Source: Spirochaetia bacterium
GTDB lineage: Bacteria > Spirochaetota > Spirochaetia > PWKH01
DNA: 11,479 nucleotides
Assembly (NCBI GenBank): GCA_021736505.1
Contig: JAIPFU010000039.1
Span: forward strand, 1-11,479
Reading direction: 5' to 3'
The notes under the pieces are model-generated. The model ran no database searches, was not told the DNA's origin, and saw only the letters and a program-made list of their open reading frames with translations. Positions 1 through 7,401 of the stretch are shown here, in pieces; position 1 is the stretch's first letter, and every line of letters begins with the position of its first letter. The position numbers and the translations under genes were made by a program.

Positions 1-653
1 ATCAGAGCGCTCTCACCGTTCACCCGAACCTCGATACTGTACGGGGCGGTAGGGAGGAAATAATCAGCTTCAGCGCTTGGATCATAGGTTACAATCGAAA
101 TCGGAAGTTCTGTATTTTCTGTGATGACGCGTCCCCCGGGAGAAACCGGTTCGAGTTCATTGAAACGGAGGCTCTCGATTACCGGAGCCTGCTCGTCCCG
201 ATTGGGAGGCAGCACGAGGAGAGGATTTACCAGCCGGTCGAGTTTCCGGTCGATTAATTCGAAGTGGAGATGCTTTCCCAGTGAATATCCGCTCTCACCA
301 ATGATCCCGAGGGTGTCTCGCTTTTGAAAGCGCTCTCGGTTGACGGGTATGCTGTTGGGAGCCAGGTGGGCATAAACCGAACGGATCTTCCCGGCATGTT
401 CGAGGATTATAAAATTTCCCATTCCGCTGGGTATGGTTCCATACATTCGACTGTCGTTTATAAAAACGAGCTCGCCCCGTTCGACCGGCTTTACTTCCTG
501 CTCTCTTCCTAAATCGATACCCGTATGAAAATGATCGATTCTGCTCTCTCCAAAGGTGGCCGTAAGATACCGGTCTTCCACCGGCCAGTCGATCGCGCCT
601 GCGGAAAAGAAAGCATATATGCATAAAAAGAAAAGCAAAATGATACGCTTCAT
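1..653 (-). CDS. Exported M23-family zinc metallopeptidase (LytM/peptidoglycan endopeptidase type), C-terminus beyond window
   Basis: The 217 readable residues begin with a Sec-type signal peptide (Lys-Arg, then a hydrophobic run to about residue 18, likely cleavage near SAGA). A LytM-like M23 domain follows at about residues 27-140. All expected catalytic positions are present: H43 and D47 in HTGID, H96 in YAHL, and H128 and H130 in KHLHFE, with H43, D47 and H130 as the zinc ligands. The family cleaves peptide cross-links of peptidoglycan in the periplasm, so an active cell-wall hydrolase is expected. From about residue 150 the chain becomes a beta-rich segment that runs off the left edge. 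The ATG at 653 follows the stop of the upstream gene by one base, and its AGGAGG ribosome site lies inside that gene's last codons, so the two are translationally coupled. No lipobox is seen around C11. The family call is secure; the exact substrate is not known. Confidence 0.9.
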   Translation of the reverse strand, partial: MKRIILLFFLCIYAFFSAGAIDWPVEDRYLTATFGESRIDHFHTGIDLGREQEVKPVERGELVFINDSRMYGTIPSGMGNFIILEHAGKIRSVYAHLAPNSIPVNRERFQKRDTLGIIGESGYSLGKHLHFELIDRKLDRLVNPLLVLPPNRDEQAPVIESLRFNELEPVSPGGRVITENTELPISIVTYDPSAEADYFLPTAPYSIEVRVNGESAL

Positions 654-654
654 C

Positions 655-1731
655 TTACCCCTCCTCGAACCGGTACAGGAAAAGCCCCGAATCTATTCCC
701 AACAGCACATAGCTGCCGGATCGATGCATGCTGTGAACCGTGCCGGAAAGCGTTGATTCCAGACGCGAGCGGGGAGGCAAACTATAGACCTGAAAAAGCG
801 CCCTCTTGGAGTCTGCGGTTAAAAGAGCCATCTCCTTCCCCTCGGGAGAAAAATTCAAATCCCGTATATCCCCCGATACCGGCAATTCGTATCTTTCCTG
901 CTCCAAGGCATCAATGACCAGCAGCCCTGCAGGCCGTTCAAAAAAGAGATATCGGCCTTCAGGACCGAAACCTACAAAAACCTCCCGGCGAAACGAATCA
1001 GAGAATTCGATAACCTCGCGGGGCTGATACGCGCCCTGTTCTCCCTGTTCGAGAAGAAGGAGGCGCTGTGGATCGATTCCCGCCACAACAGCCCACAACC
1101 GCCGATCCGGCGAAACTGCGACTCCGAAGACGGCATCGAGCCTGCTCCCGGTAGTGTCATACTCGACCTCCGTCTCTCCGGTTTCATTAATAATAACCGC
1201 CCGGCCGTCTAAGAGTCCGAGAGTGAGGTGAGAGCCGCAAACATCGACGGCGGTAATCAAATCCTGAAAGGATCGTGTCCAGCGAACGCTGCCGTCCCCC
1301 TCCCATTCGGTGAGACCTCGTCTGTCTGTTCGAATAGAGAAAATGCGGCCGTCTTGGAGAATTGGGTACTGACTTGTCTGCAGGGCAACCTCCGGCAGTC
1401 CCTCCTGGCCGCGGATCATAATGTTCCGGCTCACCATCTGATAGTTGGCGCTCCTCTTTTGGTCGATAGCCACATCAGCCAGAACCTTCTCGCGAAAAAG
1501 CAGCTCCCCTTCCGTGGAAACATATCCATAAACATCTCCGAGCCGATAGGGTATCACCCGGGGCTTATCACCTTCTGCATCGGGTCTGTCTCCGCTCAGC
1601 CAACGCCCCTCGTACAGATCCATAGACCACAAAGGGCGGAGGACCCGCTCCTTTTCCAGACCGGCGGGTAGGAATAAAAGGAAGCCGATTGCTACGAGAA
1701 AACTGATTGTAAGAAGGAGACGAAATCGCAC
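655..1731 (-). CDS. Exported or membrane-anchored beta-propeller-like protein of unknown function
   Basis: The protein has 358 residues with the GTG start at 1731. That start is preceded by GGGAG at five bases; an in-frame GTG at 1743 has no ribosome site and would add only four residues. The N-terminus is a positively charged signal peptide or anchor (about residues 2-25). The rest is rich in short beta strands, with repeated pieces such as SPDRRLWAVVAG, SPEGKEMALL and YVSTEGELLF, the kind of SPDG-like turns seen in WD40/YVTN-type propellers. No catalytic motif is recognised. The gene is directly coupled to the M23 peptidase that follows, so the two products are probably made in fixed ratio and may act together in the envelope. 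That link is inferred from arrangement only. The propeller call is by pattern, not by a profile match. Confidence 0.7.
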   Translation of the reverse strand: MRFRLLLTISFLVAIGFLLFLPAGLEKERVLRPLWSMDLYEGRWLSGDRPDAEGDKPRVIPYRLGDVYGYVSTEGELLFREKVLADVAIDQKRSANYQMVSRNIMIRGQEGLPEVALQTSQYPILQDGRIFSIRTDRRGLTEWEGDGSVRWTRSFQDLITAVDVCGSHLTLGLLDGRAVIINETGETEVEYDTTGSRLDAVFGVAVSPDRRLWAVVAGIDPQRLLLLEQGEQGAYQPREVIEFSDSFRREVFVGFGPEGRYLFFERPAGLLVIDALEQERYELPVSGDIRDLNFSPEGKEMALLTADSKRALFQVYSLPPRSRLESTLSGTVHSMHRSGSYVLLGIDSGLFLYRFEEG

Positions 1732-1798
1732 TGCAACTCCCACCGCAGATTAACACAGGGCGATGAAAGAAGCAAATAACTCTTCGGTGCGCTGGAGT

Positions 1799-1827
1799 TT
1801 GCCAAAGATCCTCCCTCAGATTACAAT
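1799..1827 (+). promoter_or_regulatory. Sigma-70-type promoter for cdd
   Basis: TTGCCA (1799-1804) and TACAAT (1822-1827) are separated by 17 bases; each hexamer differs from consensus at one position. Transcription would begin near 1834, giving a leader of about 28 bases before the cdd ATG at 1862. This also rules against longer in-frame starts at 1763 and 1826, which lie upstream of or inside the promoter. Confidence 0.6.
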
Positions 1828-1861
1828 GGAAGGCAACAAATCCAGAAAATCGAGGCGGTTC

Positions 1862-2263
1862 ATGAATTCAGAAGTACTCTACCAGGCAGCAAAAGAAGCT
1901 TCAGAACACAGCTACTCGCCCTACTCTCGGTTTCGAGTGGGAGCGGCGCTTCTGTGTGAAGACGGGACGATTATAAAAGGGGCCAACATCGAAAACCGTT
2001 CGTACGGCGGAACGATATGCGCCGAACGAAATGCCTTTACAGCAGCACTCTCAGCCGGCCACAATTCTTTCAAGGAGATAGCGGTATTTTGCGCCGATGC
2101 AGAGTACCCTGTTCCCCCCTGCGGTATATGCAGGCAGTTCATGAGCGAGTTCGTAGACACCTCTTTTCCGGTCCATTATTCGGGCGGTGACGGGAATTTT
2201 ATTCAAAAATCTATGGCAGAACTGTTTCCTGAGGATTCACTGCATGAACTGAAAAACCGGTAA
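1862..2263 (+). CDS. cdd: Cytidine deaminase
   Basis: This 133-residue protein is the usual length of the small homotetrameric cytidine deaminases, which convert cytidine and deoxycytidine to uridine and deoxyuridine in pyrimidine salvage. The family signature is complete: C53-A-E55 (zinc ligand and proton-shuttling glutamate), then P86-C87-x-x-C90 with the other two zinc cysteines. The substrate-binding FRVGAAL (24-30) and N42-x-E44 are also present. R56 after the catalytic glutamate matches the three-cysteine type (as in Bacillus). The start at 1862 is chosen because GAGG lies seven bases upstream, the length fits and the promoter lies just before it; a longer reading frame from 1763 adds 33 residues without family character. 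It is the only protein gene here on the plus strand, divergent from the propeller gene and convergent with the operon ending at 2275. Confidence 0.95.
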   Translation: MNSEVLYQAAKEASEHSYSPYSRFRVGAALLCEDGTIIKGANIENRSYGGTICAERNAFTAALSAGHNSFKEIAVFCADAEYPVPPCGICRQFMSEFVDTSFPVHYSGGDGNFIQKSMAELFPEDSLHELKNR

Positions 2264-2288
2264 AAAGAGGGAATTTATTTTTTCCCTT
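2262..2288 (-). terminator. Possible intrinsic terminator of the nadK-recN operon
   Basis: A 6-bp stem (AGGGAA 2268-2273 with TTCCCT 2282-2287, plus a G-T wobble) encloses an 8-base loop that contains the stop codon of the unknown-protein gene. Read on the minus strand, five T (2266-2262) follow the stem. It sits between two convergent genes. The stem is short, so the call is tentative; on the plus strand no T-tract follows. Confidence 0.4.
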
Positions 2289-3105
2289 CCGGCGGAGCCG
2301 ACTTCCGGGATTTATCGATACTCTGCTGGTCCTTATCCATCTTTGTACGCCAGATATCAACCTTCTTTTTGAGATCTTCGGCCTTGTCCCGTTCCCCGAC
2401 GATCATGTGAATCCTTCGAAGCGCAGCAAGATAATCAATAGCAAGCTTGAAATCGTCGAGCCGTTGTGTGGATAGTTCGTATTTTTCCCGATACCGGTCA
2501 GCAGCCTGCTGCAGCTGTCGTTTGACCAGGTTCAGAAAGGACATACGTATTTCATAGAGTTCCACCCTGGGGTCGAGCTGTTTTACCAGCTCCCGCAGGT
2601 TCAAGAGGTTTTTTGAAACAACCGCCATACGGCCCTCGAGCTCGACAAACGACCATTTCCATTTTGTATTGACGCCGAAGGCCTCTTTTACCGATTCGAC
2701 GGCAAATCCGGTTTTTCTTATCAGATTATACCTTTTTTCATCATCATAGCCCTCAATGAGGGCGAGTTTTTCCTCATATTCGGAAAATGGTACATCGATA
2801 TATGAGGTGACTATTCCTTCCAGATAGATAATGCTCTGATAACACCGTTTCCGTGCGTCGTTGAGAAAGTTCTCGTTTTTTATTCCCAAAAGATTTAGGG
2901 AAAGGCTGTTCATAAGCACATAGTAGGAGACCATGTTGATCCCCTCTTCGGCCAGTATGAGCTTCTTGTAGGGAGCCCCATTCTCATCATGCTGGATAAT
3001 ATTCCGAAGATTTTTTTCGCGCATTTGCGCCTGTTCGATGACACTTTTATAACTCGTTATCGAGTCATAGTACTGTTTTTTTGCTTCCTCACTGACTTTT
3101 GCCAT
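2275..3105 (-). CDS. Helical protein of unknown function, downstream of recN
   Basis: I do not recognise this 276-residue protein. It has no signal peptide or membrane segment and is probably cytoplasmic. It appears almost wholly alpha-helical and rich in charged residues, Tyr and Leu, with possible coiled-coil stretches near residues 10-40 and 200-260 and a lysine-rich tail ending in PPEGKK. No enzyme motif is seen. The ATG at 3105 follows the recN stop by three bases, with GGGAT about eight bases upstream, so it is cotranscribed and probably coupled to recN. That placement suggests, but does not show, a link to DNA repair. It could equally be a lineage-specific scaffold or regulatory protein. 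Confidence 0.75.
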   Translation of the reverse strand: MAKVSEEAKKQYYDSITSYKSVIEQAQMREKNLRNIIQHDENGAPYKKLILAEEGINMVSYYVLMNSLSLNLLGIKNENFLNDARKRCYQSIIYLEGIVTSYIDVPFSEYEEKLALIEGYDDEKRYNLIRKTGFAVESVKEAFGVNTKWKWSFVELEGRMAVVSKNLLNLRELVKQLDPRVELYEIRMSFLNLVKRQLQQAADRYREKYELSTQRLDDFKLAIDYLAALRRIHMIVGERDKAEDLKKKVDIWRTKMDKDQQSIDKSRKSAPPEGKK

Positions 3106-3108
3106 CAG

Positions 3109-4797
3109 TTAATCCCGCTCCGCACCTTCCAGCATTCGGCGGGCATGTTCGAGAGAAGCATCTCCGCCCTCTTCTCCTGAAAGCATTCTCGAAACCTCAA
3201 GCACCTGCTCATCTCCGGCAACAGGCTTCACCTCTGTGCATGTACGTTCTTTTTTGGTTTCCTTGGTCACCATAAGGTGATTATCGGCATGAGAAGCAAT
3301 TGTTGCAAGATGAGTAATACATAAAACCTGTTTCGCCGAAGAGAGGCGGCTCAAATGTTTCCCGACCGATGAAGCAATCTGGCCGCCGATACCTGCATCT
3401 ATTTCATCAAACACCATGGTCGATATCGGATCCTTTTCCATCAAAACAGATTTTATCGCCAGCATTACCCGGGAGATTTCACCTCCCGAAGCAATTACCT
3501 TCAGCGGCTTGAGGGGCTCACCCGCGTTGGGACTTATCTGGAATGCCACGACATCGATGCCGGTGGGGCCGCAGACAGGTTTGCCGGCCTCTGAAAGCCG
3601 CCGTGTCATAGAAATTTCGAAATCCGCCTGAGGCATTCCAAGTCCCTTGAGATTATCGGTGATAAGCCTCTGCAGCTTTCGAGCATAGTCGTTTCGTTTT
3701 TTCGAAATTTCTCCGGCCTCGCGCAGGACTTCCCGTTCCAACTCCTCTATCCGTTTTTCAAGATCTTCCCGGTCACTCTCGTAGGACTCCAGCGATGCAA
3801 TCTCCTGCTCGGCCTGTTCCCGATACTCGATCACCGCATCCACCGAACCGCCGTATTTCTTGGCAAGACGCCGGAGCTGACTCAGCCTGTCTTCAATTTC
3901 TTCCAAACGCCGGGGATTGTACTGCAGAGAGTTCCGGTAATCCACAACCGACTCGCGAATGTCCTCCAGCTCGTAATAGGCACTCTCCAGCCGTTTGTGC
4001 AGCGGGGCTAATTCTTCCACGATAGAGGACGCCGCTTCGAGCTCATGACCGGCTGAATGGACTTGGGAAAGACCGCCCTCGCCACCCTCGGATAGGTTTC
4101 TGCCGACCGTTTCCAGATGAGAATAGAGTTTTTCATACTGGGACAGCATTCGACGTTCCTGATCGAGCTCCTCTTCCTCGCCGGCTTGAATACCAGCCTT
4201 ATCGATCTCATCTATAGCAAAACGGTAATAATCGAGTTCCCTGAGCCTTTGATCTTCGGATTTCTTGAGTGCATTGAGCCGCTTTCTCAGGTCTGCAAGT
4301 TCGCGAACTCTCCCCTGCAGTGCAGATACCTCATCGGTCAAATCGCCGTACTGATCGAGAACACGGCGGTGATTCTCTCCATCTAAAAGAGACTGATGCT
4401 CATGCTGGCCGTGAAAATCAATGAGATAACGGGAAAATTGATCCAATTCCGAGCGGGTTGCCGGGATGGACTGTATATAAATCGATCCTCTGCCTGATCG
4501 CTTGACTATGCGGCGTATGAGAACCCGGCCGTTTTCAGGGTGTATATCGTGCTCTTCCAGCCATTGGAGGGCATCTTTGTTCTCATCAACCCGGACCGTG
4601 CCCGAGACTACCGCCTCTTCGCTGCCGGTTCGGATCGCGTCGATTCGCGCACGTCCTCCGAAAAGGACAGTCAATGCTCCAATCAATATAGACTTCCCCG
4701 CTCCGGTCTCGCCGGAGAGGATGTTTAAGCCCGGCGAGAAGACAACCTGAGCCTGTTCGATCAACGCATAATCGGAAACATGAAGTTCCTCGATCAT
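3109..4797 (-). CDS. recN: DNA repair protein RecN (SMC-like ATPase)
   Basis: This 562-residue protein has the normal RecN length and layout. An N-terminal ATPase half carries Walker A GETGAGKS (29-36). The RecN-typical HGQHEHQSLL segment lies near residue 130. A long coiled-coil middle follows at about 165-390. The C-terminal ATPase half has the ABC signature ASGGEISRVMLA (about 436-447), Walker B TMVFDEIDAGIGG (about 460-472) and the switch histidine in CITHL (about 496). RecN binds DNA ends after double-strand breaks and promotes recombination repair together with RecA. The start has AGGAGA five bases upstream. It is the middle gene of nadK - recN - unknown protein, with 42 and 3 bases between genes. 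The nadK-recN pairing is common in bacteria. All nucleotide-binding motifs look intact. Confidence 0.97.
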   Translation of the reverse strand: MIEELHVSDYALIEQAQVVFSPGLNILSGETGAGKSILIGALTVLFGGRARIDAIRTGSEEAVVSGTVRVDENKDALQWLEEHDIHPENGRVLIRRIVKRSGRGSIYIQSIPATRSELDQFSRYLIDFHGQHEHQSLLDGENHRRVLDQYGDLTDEVSALQGRVRELADLRKRLNALKKSEDQRLRELDYYRFAIDEIDKAGIQAGEEEELDQERRMLSQYEKLYSHLETVGRNLSEGGEGGLSQVHSAGHELEAASSIVEELAPLHKRLESAYYELEDIRESVVDYRNSLQYNPRRLEEIEDRLSQLRRLAKKYGGSVDAVIEYREQAEQEIASLESYESDREDLEKRIEELEREVLREAGEISKKRNDYARKLQRLITDNLKGLGMPQADFEISMTRRLSEAGKPVCGPTGIDVVAFQISPNAGEPLKPLKVIASGGEISRVMLAIKSVLMEKDPISTMVFDEIDAGIGGQIASSVGKHLSRLSSAKQVLCITHLATIASHADNHLMVTKETKKERTCTEVKPVAGDEQVLEVSRMLSGEEGGDASLEHARRMLEGAERD

Positions 4798-4839
4798 TCT
4801 GTTCTCCTGATATTTCTCCCGTATAGCTGCATCTTTATT

Positions 4840-5703
4840 CTACTTCTGTATACCGTCCGGTACTCCGGACCAATTCAATTTATTCTTTAAAACATCATAA
4901 AAACTTCGTTTATTCGATCTAACAATCTGAGCGGTCTGCGCAGCCTTTCTGATAACGATCTCATCCCCCTCATTGAGGGGGAAATCAAACTGGCCGTCTA
5001 CCGTCAGGGTAACGGCAGTCCGCTGATTCGCTTCGATTTCAAGAGCCACTACCTCAGTACCCGGCACAACAAGGGGCCGGTTCGACAGGCTGAACGGGCA
5101 GATAGGTGCGAGAATAAAAGCATCCATCTCCGGATGCAGAATAGGGCCGCCGGCGGCCAGTGAATAAGCAGTGGAACCGGTGGGTGTGGCCAGAATCACC
5201 CCGTCTGCACGGTAACCGCCTACAGCCGCATTACTCAGTCGAAGTTTCAATCGTACCAGTTTTGATATGCCGGAAGAAGAGATCACCACATCGTTCAACC
5301 CGGTCAATGAAACGATTTCTTTGCCGTCACGCAAAACGTCGACTCCAACCATAATGCGGCGGCTTACCCCCAGATCGCCTGCCTCGAAGGCCTGAAAGGC
5401 TTCTTGGATCTCATCCCTTCCGATCTCGGCGATAAAACCAAAATCTCCCACGTTTACCGGCATGATCGGAACCTCGTTGGAAGAAAGAATTCTCGAACCG
5501 AACAGAACTGTTCCATCTCCACCGAGAGAAATCGCCATGTCCACATCCGAAACCGTCGGCTGTGCAGGCTTTCCGGAATACCGAAAAAGGATTCCCTCGA
5601 TCCCCCGTTCTTCAAGAAACCTGCGGGTAGATTGTGCGAGGGAATCGGCATCGCTTTTCTTGGTATTAACGATGAGCAGAACTTTCTTGATTGTTCGTTT
5701 CAT
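4840..5703 (-). CDS. nadK: NAD kinase
   Basis: This 287-residue protein is of family length. It phosphorylates NAD to NADP in the cytoplasm, using ATP or polyphosphate. Visible motifs are LGGDGT (60-65, with catalytic D63), VNVGDFGFI (83-91), LND (136-138, where most members have Asn-Glu; Asp is a mild variant), the glycine-rich stretch GYRADGVILATPTGSTAYS (163-181), and VDGQ near the C-terminus. The ATG at 5703 has GGGGAT just upstream. A near-consensus promoter ends 20 bases before the ATG, so this is the first gene of an operon continuing into recN and the unknown helical protein. No truncation or frameshift is seen. Confidence 0.96.
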   Translation of the reverse strand: MKRTIKKVLLIVNTKKSDADSLAQSTRRFLEERGIEGILFRYSGKPAQPTVSDVDMAISLGGDGTVLFGSRILSSNEVPIMPVNVGDFGFIAEIGRDEIQEAFQAFEAGDLGVSRRIMVGVDVLRDGKEIVSLTGLNDVVISSSGISKLVRLKLRLSNAAVGGYRADGVILATPTGSTAYSLAAGGPILHPEMDAFILAPICPFSLSNRPLVVPGTEVVALEIEANQRTAVTLTVDGQFDFPLNEGDEIVIRKAAQTAQIVRSNKRSFYDVLKNKLNWSGVPDGIQK

Positions 5704-5723
5704 TGATCCCCGCTTTCTTATCT

Positions 5724-5752
5724 ACTATATAATTCACCTTTTCTGATGTAAA
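5724..5752 (-). promoter_or_regulatory. Sigma-70-type promoter for nadK-recN operon
   Basis: On the minus strand, TTTACA (5752-5747) and TATAGT (5729-5724) are separated by 17 bases, and the nadK ATG lies 20 bases beyond the -10 box. Both hexamers are close to consensus, giving a short leader of about 14 bases. Confidence 0.65.
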
Positions 5753-5780
5753 GCCGGAAGAAACCAGCCGATTAAGATAG

Positions 5781-5815
5781 ATACACCGAGACAAGGGTCT
5801 TTTTACCGGGTGTAT
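5781..5815 (-). terminator. Inverted repeat after the cheW operon, possible terminator without T-tract
   Basis: ATACACC (5781-5787) pairs perfectly with GGTGTAT (5809-5815). A second 4-bp repeat (AGAC 5789-5792, GTCT 5797-5800) is nested inside. It begins two bases past the stop codon of the DegT-family gene, where an operon end is expected. On the minus strand no T-run follows, so if it terminates transcription it is not a standard intrinsic terminator. Confidence 0.3.
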
Positions 5816-5816
5816 T

Positions 5817-6875
5817 CTAAGGAAGCGTGGTCAATACCTTCCGCACCGCCTCTACTTCCGTGGAAGTTAATGCCGGGTACAAAGGAAAAAGCAGGGTTCT
5901 CCGGGCCAGATCCCGAGCGACCGGACAGGATTCAGCTGCTTCGGTAGCAGCTATAGTGCCGGAAAAAGCCGGAGCAGCCTCTACCCCGTGTTTGGCAGCG
6001 TATTTCACTGCATCTTTCATCCCGCTTTTCAGCAACACAGGAAACCCATAGGGTATACGATGAATTTCTGCTTCTTCCGAAGCCGGCTGTACCGGGAGGC
6101 TGTGCCCGCTTTGCATCAATGCACGGCGAAAGATACCTTCGATTTCTCGCCGGCGTTCCAAGGCCGCATCGATACGGTTCATCTGTGCAAGCCCTAAAGC
6201 AGCATTCATATCCGGCATCATCTGTTCATGGTGGAGCTGTTCGCTCATCCGTTTGAGCTCGCCGGCCTTCCGCTTTTTCTGGGTGAGTATGAGTGCTCCC
6301 CCTCCTGTGGTGATAACCCCTTCCTGTTCCGTTGCAAGAACACTGCAGCAGCCGAAACCGCCGACTGACCGCTCACCCAAAAACCCGCCGAAGCCCTCGG
6401 TAATATCTTCTATCATGGTCCAACCGGCCTGTTCGAAGGCATAATAATCGGGAATATATCCCAGGCTTGTAGCCATAATTACCACAGGTCCGTCCCCCGC
6501 CTCGGAGCCTTCTTCGGGCAGCTGCGAACTCAGTTTGTCGCTCACCTCACGTCCGGGAACGAAAGCGGCTTCTGTCAGATCAAAGATCTCAGTTTTGATT
6601 CCCTTCAATGCGCAGACATCGAGATACCATGAAGGAAGCAGGGGAGAAAGGAAAACAGTTGAACCGGTTTCGAGACCGGCAATTTCAAGGGCGAAAAATA
6701 CTGCACGCTGATATTCTCGAAGAGCTACAGCGCCGGAAACCGCCAAACGGTTTTTTACTGCTTTTGCGAGTTCCGTACCGAGCCGATCACTGCCGGGACG
6801 GTCTTCTACCAACGTAGTAAGGACAGAATCCATATCTTTGCGCCGGATAGAGGGTCGAAATAGAGGAGTTGCCAT
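5817..6875 (-). CDS. DegT/DnrJ/EryC1/StrS-fold protein lacking the PLP-binding lysine
   Basis: The 352 residues follow the layout of sugar aminotransferases of this family: MIEDITEGFGGFLGERSVGGFG (154-175; normally IEDAAQ...G...VG..G), ITTGGGALILT (188-198), the conserved PDMNAALGLAQMNRID block (221-236) and the C-terminal FPLYPALTSTEV (330-341). D157, which would contact the pyridine nitrogen, is kept. In active members a lysine stands three residues before the Thr-Thr. Here the stretch 178-194 contains no lysine, reads ATEQEGVITT, and is about three residues longer than usual. The protein is therefore unlikely to be an ordinary PLP aminotransferase; it could be a PLP-independent homologue or a binding or regulatory protein. 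It is followed by the nadK operon and preceded by cheW with an 11-base gap. Its ribosome site is weak (an AGGAGG lies 15 bases upstream), suggesting coupling to cheW. Confidence 0.85.
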   Translation of the reverse strand: MATPLFRPSIRRKDMDSVLTTLVEDRPGSDRLGTELAKAVKNRLAVSGAVALREYQRAVFFALEIAGLETGSTVFLSPLLPSWYLDVCALKGIKTEIFDLTEAAFVPGREVSDKLSSQLPEEGSEAGDGPVVIMATSLGYIPDYYAFEQAGWTMIEDITEGFGGFLGERSVGGFGCCSVLATEQEGVITTGGGALILTQKKRKAGELKRMSEQLHHEQMMPDMNAALGLAQMNRIDAALERRREIEGIFRRALMQSGHSLPVQPASEEAEIHRIPYGFPVLLKSGMKDAVKYAAKHGVEAAPAFSGTIAATEAAESCPVARDLARRTLLFPLYPALTSTEVEAVRKVLTTLP

Positions 6876-6886
6876 TATCTGCCGTA

Positions 6887-7366
6887 TCAGCCTCCTATGC
6901 TGTCTAGCTGTTGAAGTTCTCGTGGGTTAAAGAGGCGATTTATATCAAGAATGATAAGATATCCGTCTTCTCTGTTGACCACTCCCTGAATGTATTCCGT
7001 TCCTATCCCGCTGATCACCTGCGGTGGTGCTTGTATTTGACGGCTGTTAATGGAAACGACTCGCAGTACTTTGTCGATGATAATTCCCAGCGACATGCCG
7101 TTTATCTCTACAATAACAAAACCGCTGAGCATCCTGTCCTCATCCGACAGTTCCGGTCGACGGATATGAAAGCGCTTGTGCAGATTGATTATCGGGATGA
7201 TCACTCCCCGGAGATTGAATATCCCCTCCACATAAGCCGGGGCATTCGGTATGGGCCGAGTTTCCTGCATTTGATAGATTTCCTGCACATCCATGATATC
7301 GATCCCATATTGTTCCTCCCCGAGTTGGAAGGTCACCAATTGCAATTGACTGTCGTTCTCGGCCAT
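6887..7366 (-). CDS. cheW: Chemotaxis adaptor protein CheW
   Basis: This 159-residue protein is a single CheW-type SH3-like double beta-barrel domain. It couples methyl-accepting receptors to the kinase CheA in the signalling arrays. Typical segments are LVTFQLGEEQYGIDI (10-24), VQEI, the highly conserved GIFNLRGVIIPIINL containing the receptor/kinase-contact Arg, FVIVEINGMSLGIIIDKV, and the final GVVNREDGYLIILDINRLF. The ATG at 7366 is chosen because GGAGGA lies seven bases upstream; a frame open to 7405 would add 13 residues and overlap the preceding gene. It lies 35 bases after the nucleosidase-like gene and 11 before the DegT-family gene, in one apparent operon. No cheA, cheY, cheR or receptor gene is in the window, so this is an isolated che gene. 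Confidence 0.95.
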   Translation of the reverse strand: MAENDSQLQLVTFQLGEEQYGIDIMDVQEIYQMQETRPIPNAPAYVEGIFNLRGVIIPIINLHKRFHIRRPELSDEDRMLSGFVIVEINGMSLGIIIDKVLRVVSINSRQIQAPPQVISGIGTEYIQGVVNREDGYLIILDINRLFNPRELQQLDSIGG

Positions 7367-7401
7367 GTGGTCGTCCTCCAAAAAAAGAGGATAATGGAGA
7401 T

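Noticed and set aside
1228..1671. 147-residue plus-strand frame opposite the propeller-like gene
   Set aside because: The minus-strand frame has a signal peptide, coupling to the M23 gene and coherent repeats; the plus-strand product looks like random sequence.
1740..1790. Promoter for the propeller-M23 pair on the minus strand (TTGCTT with a TAAT-containing box)
   Set aside because: Hexamers match consensus at only about half their positions, so I do not list it as a feature.
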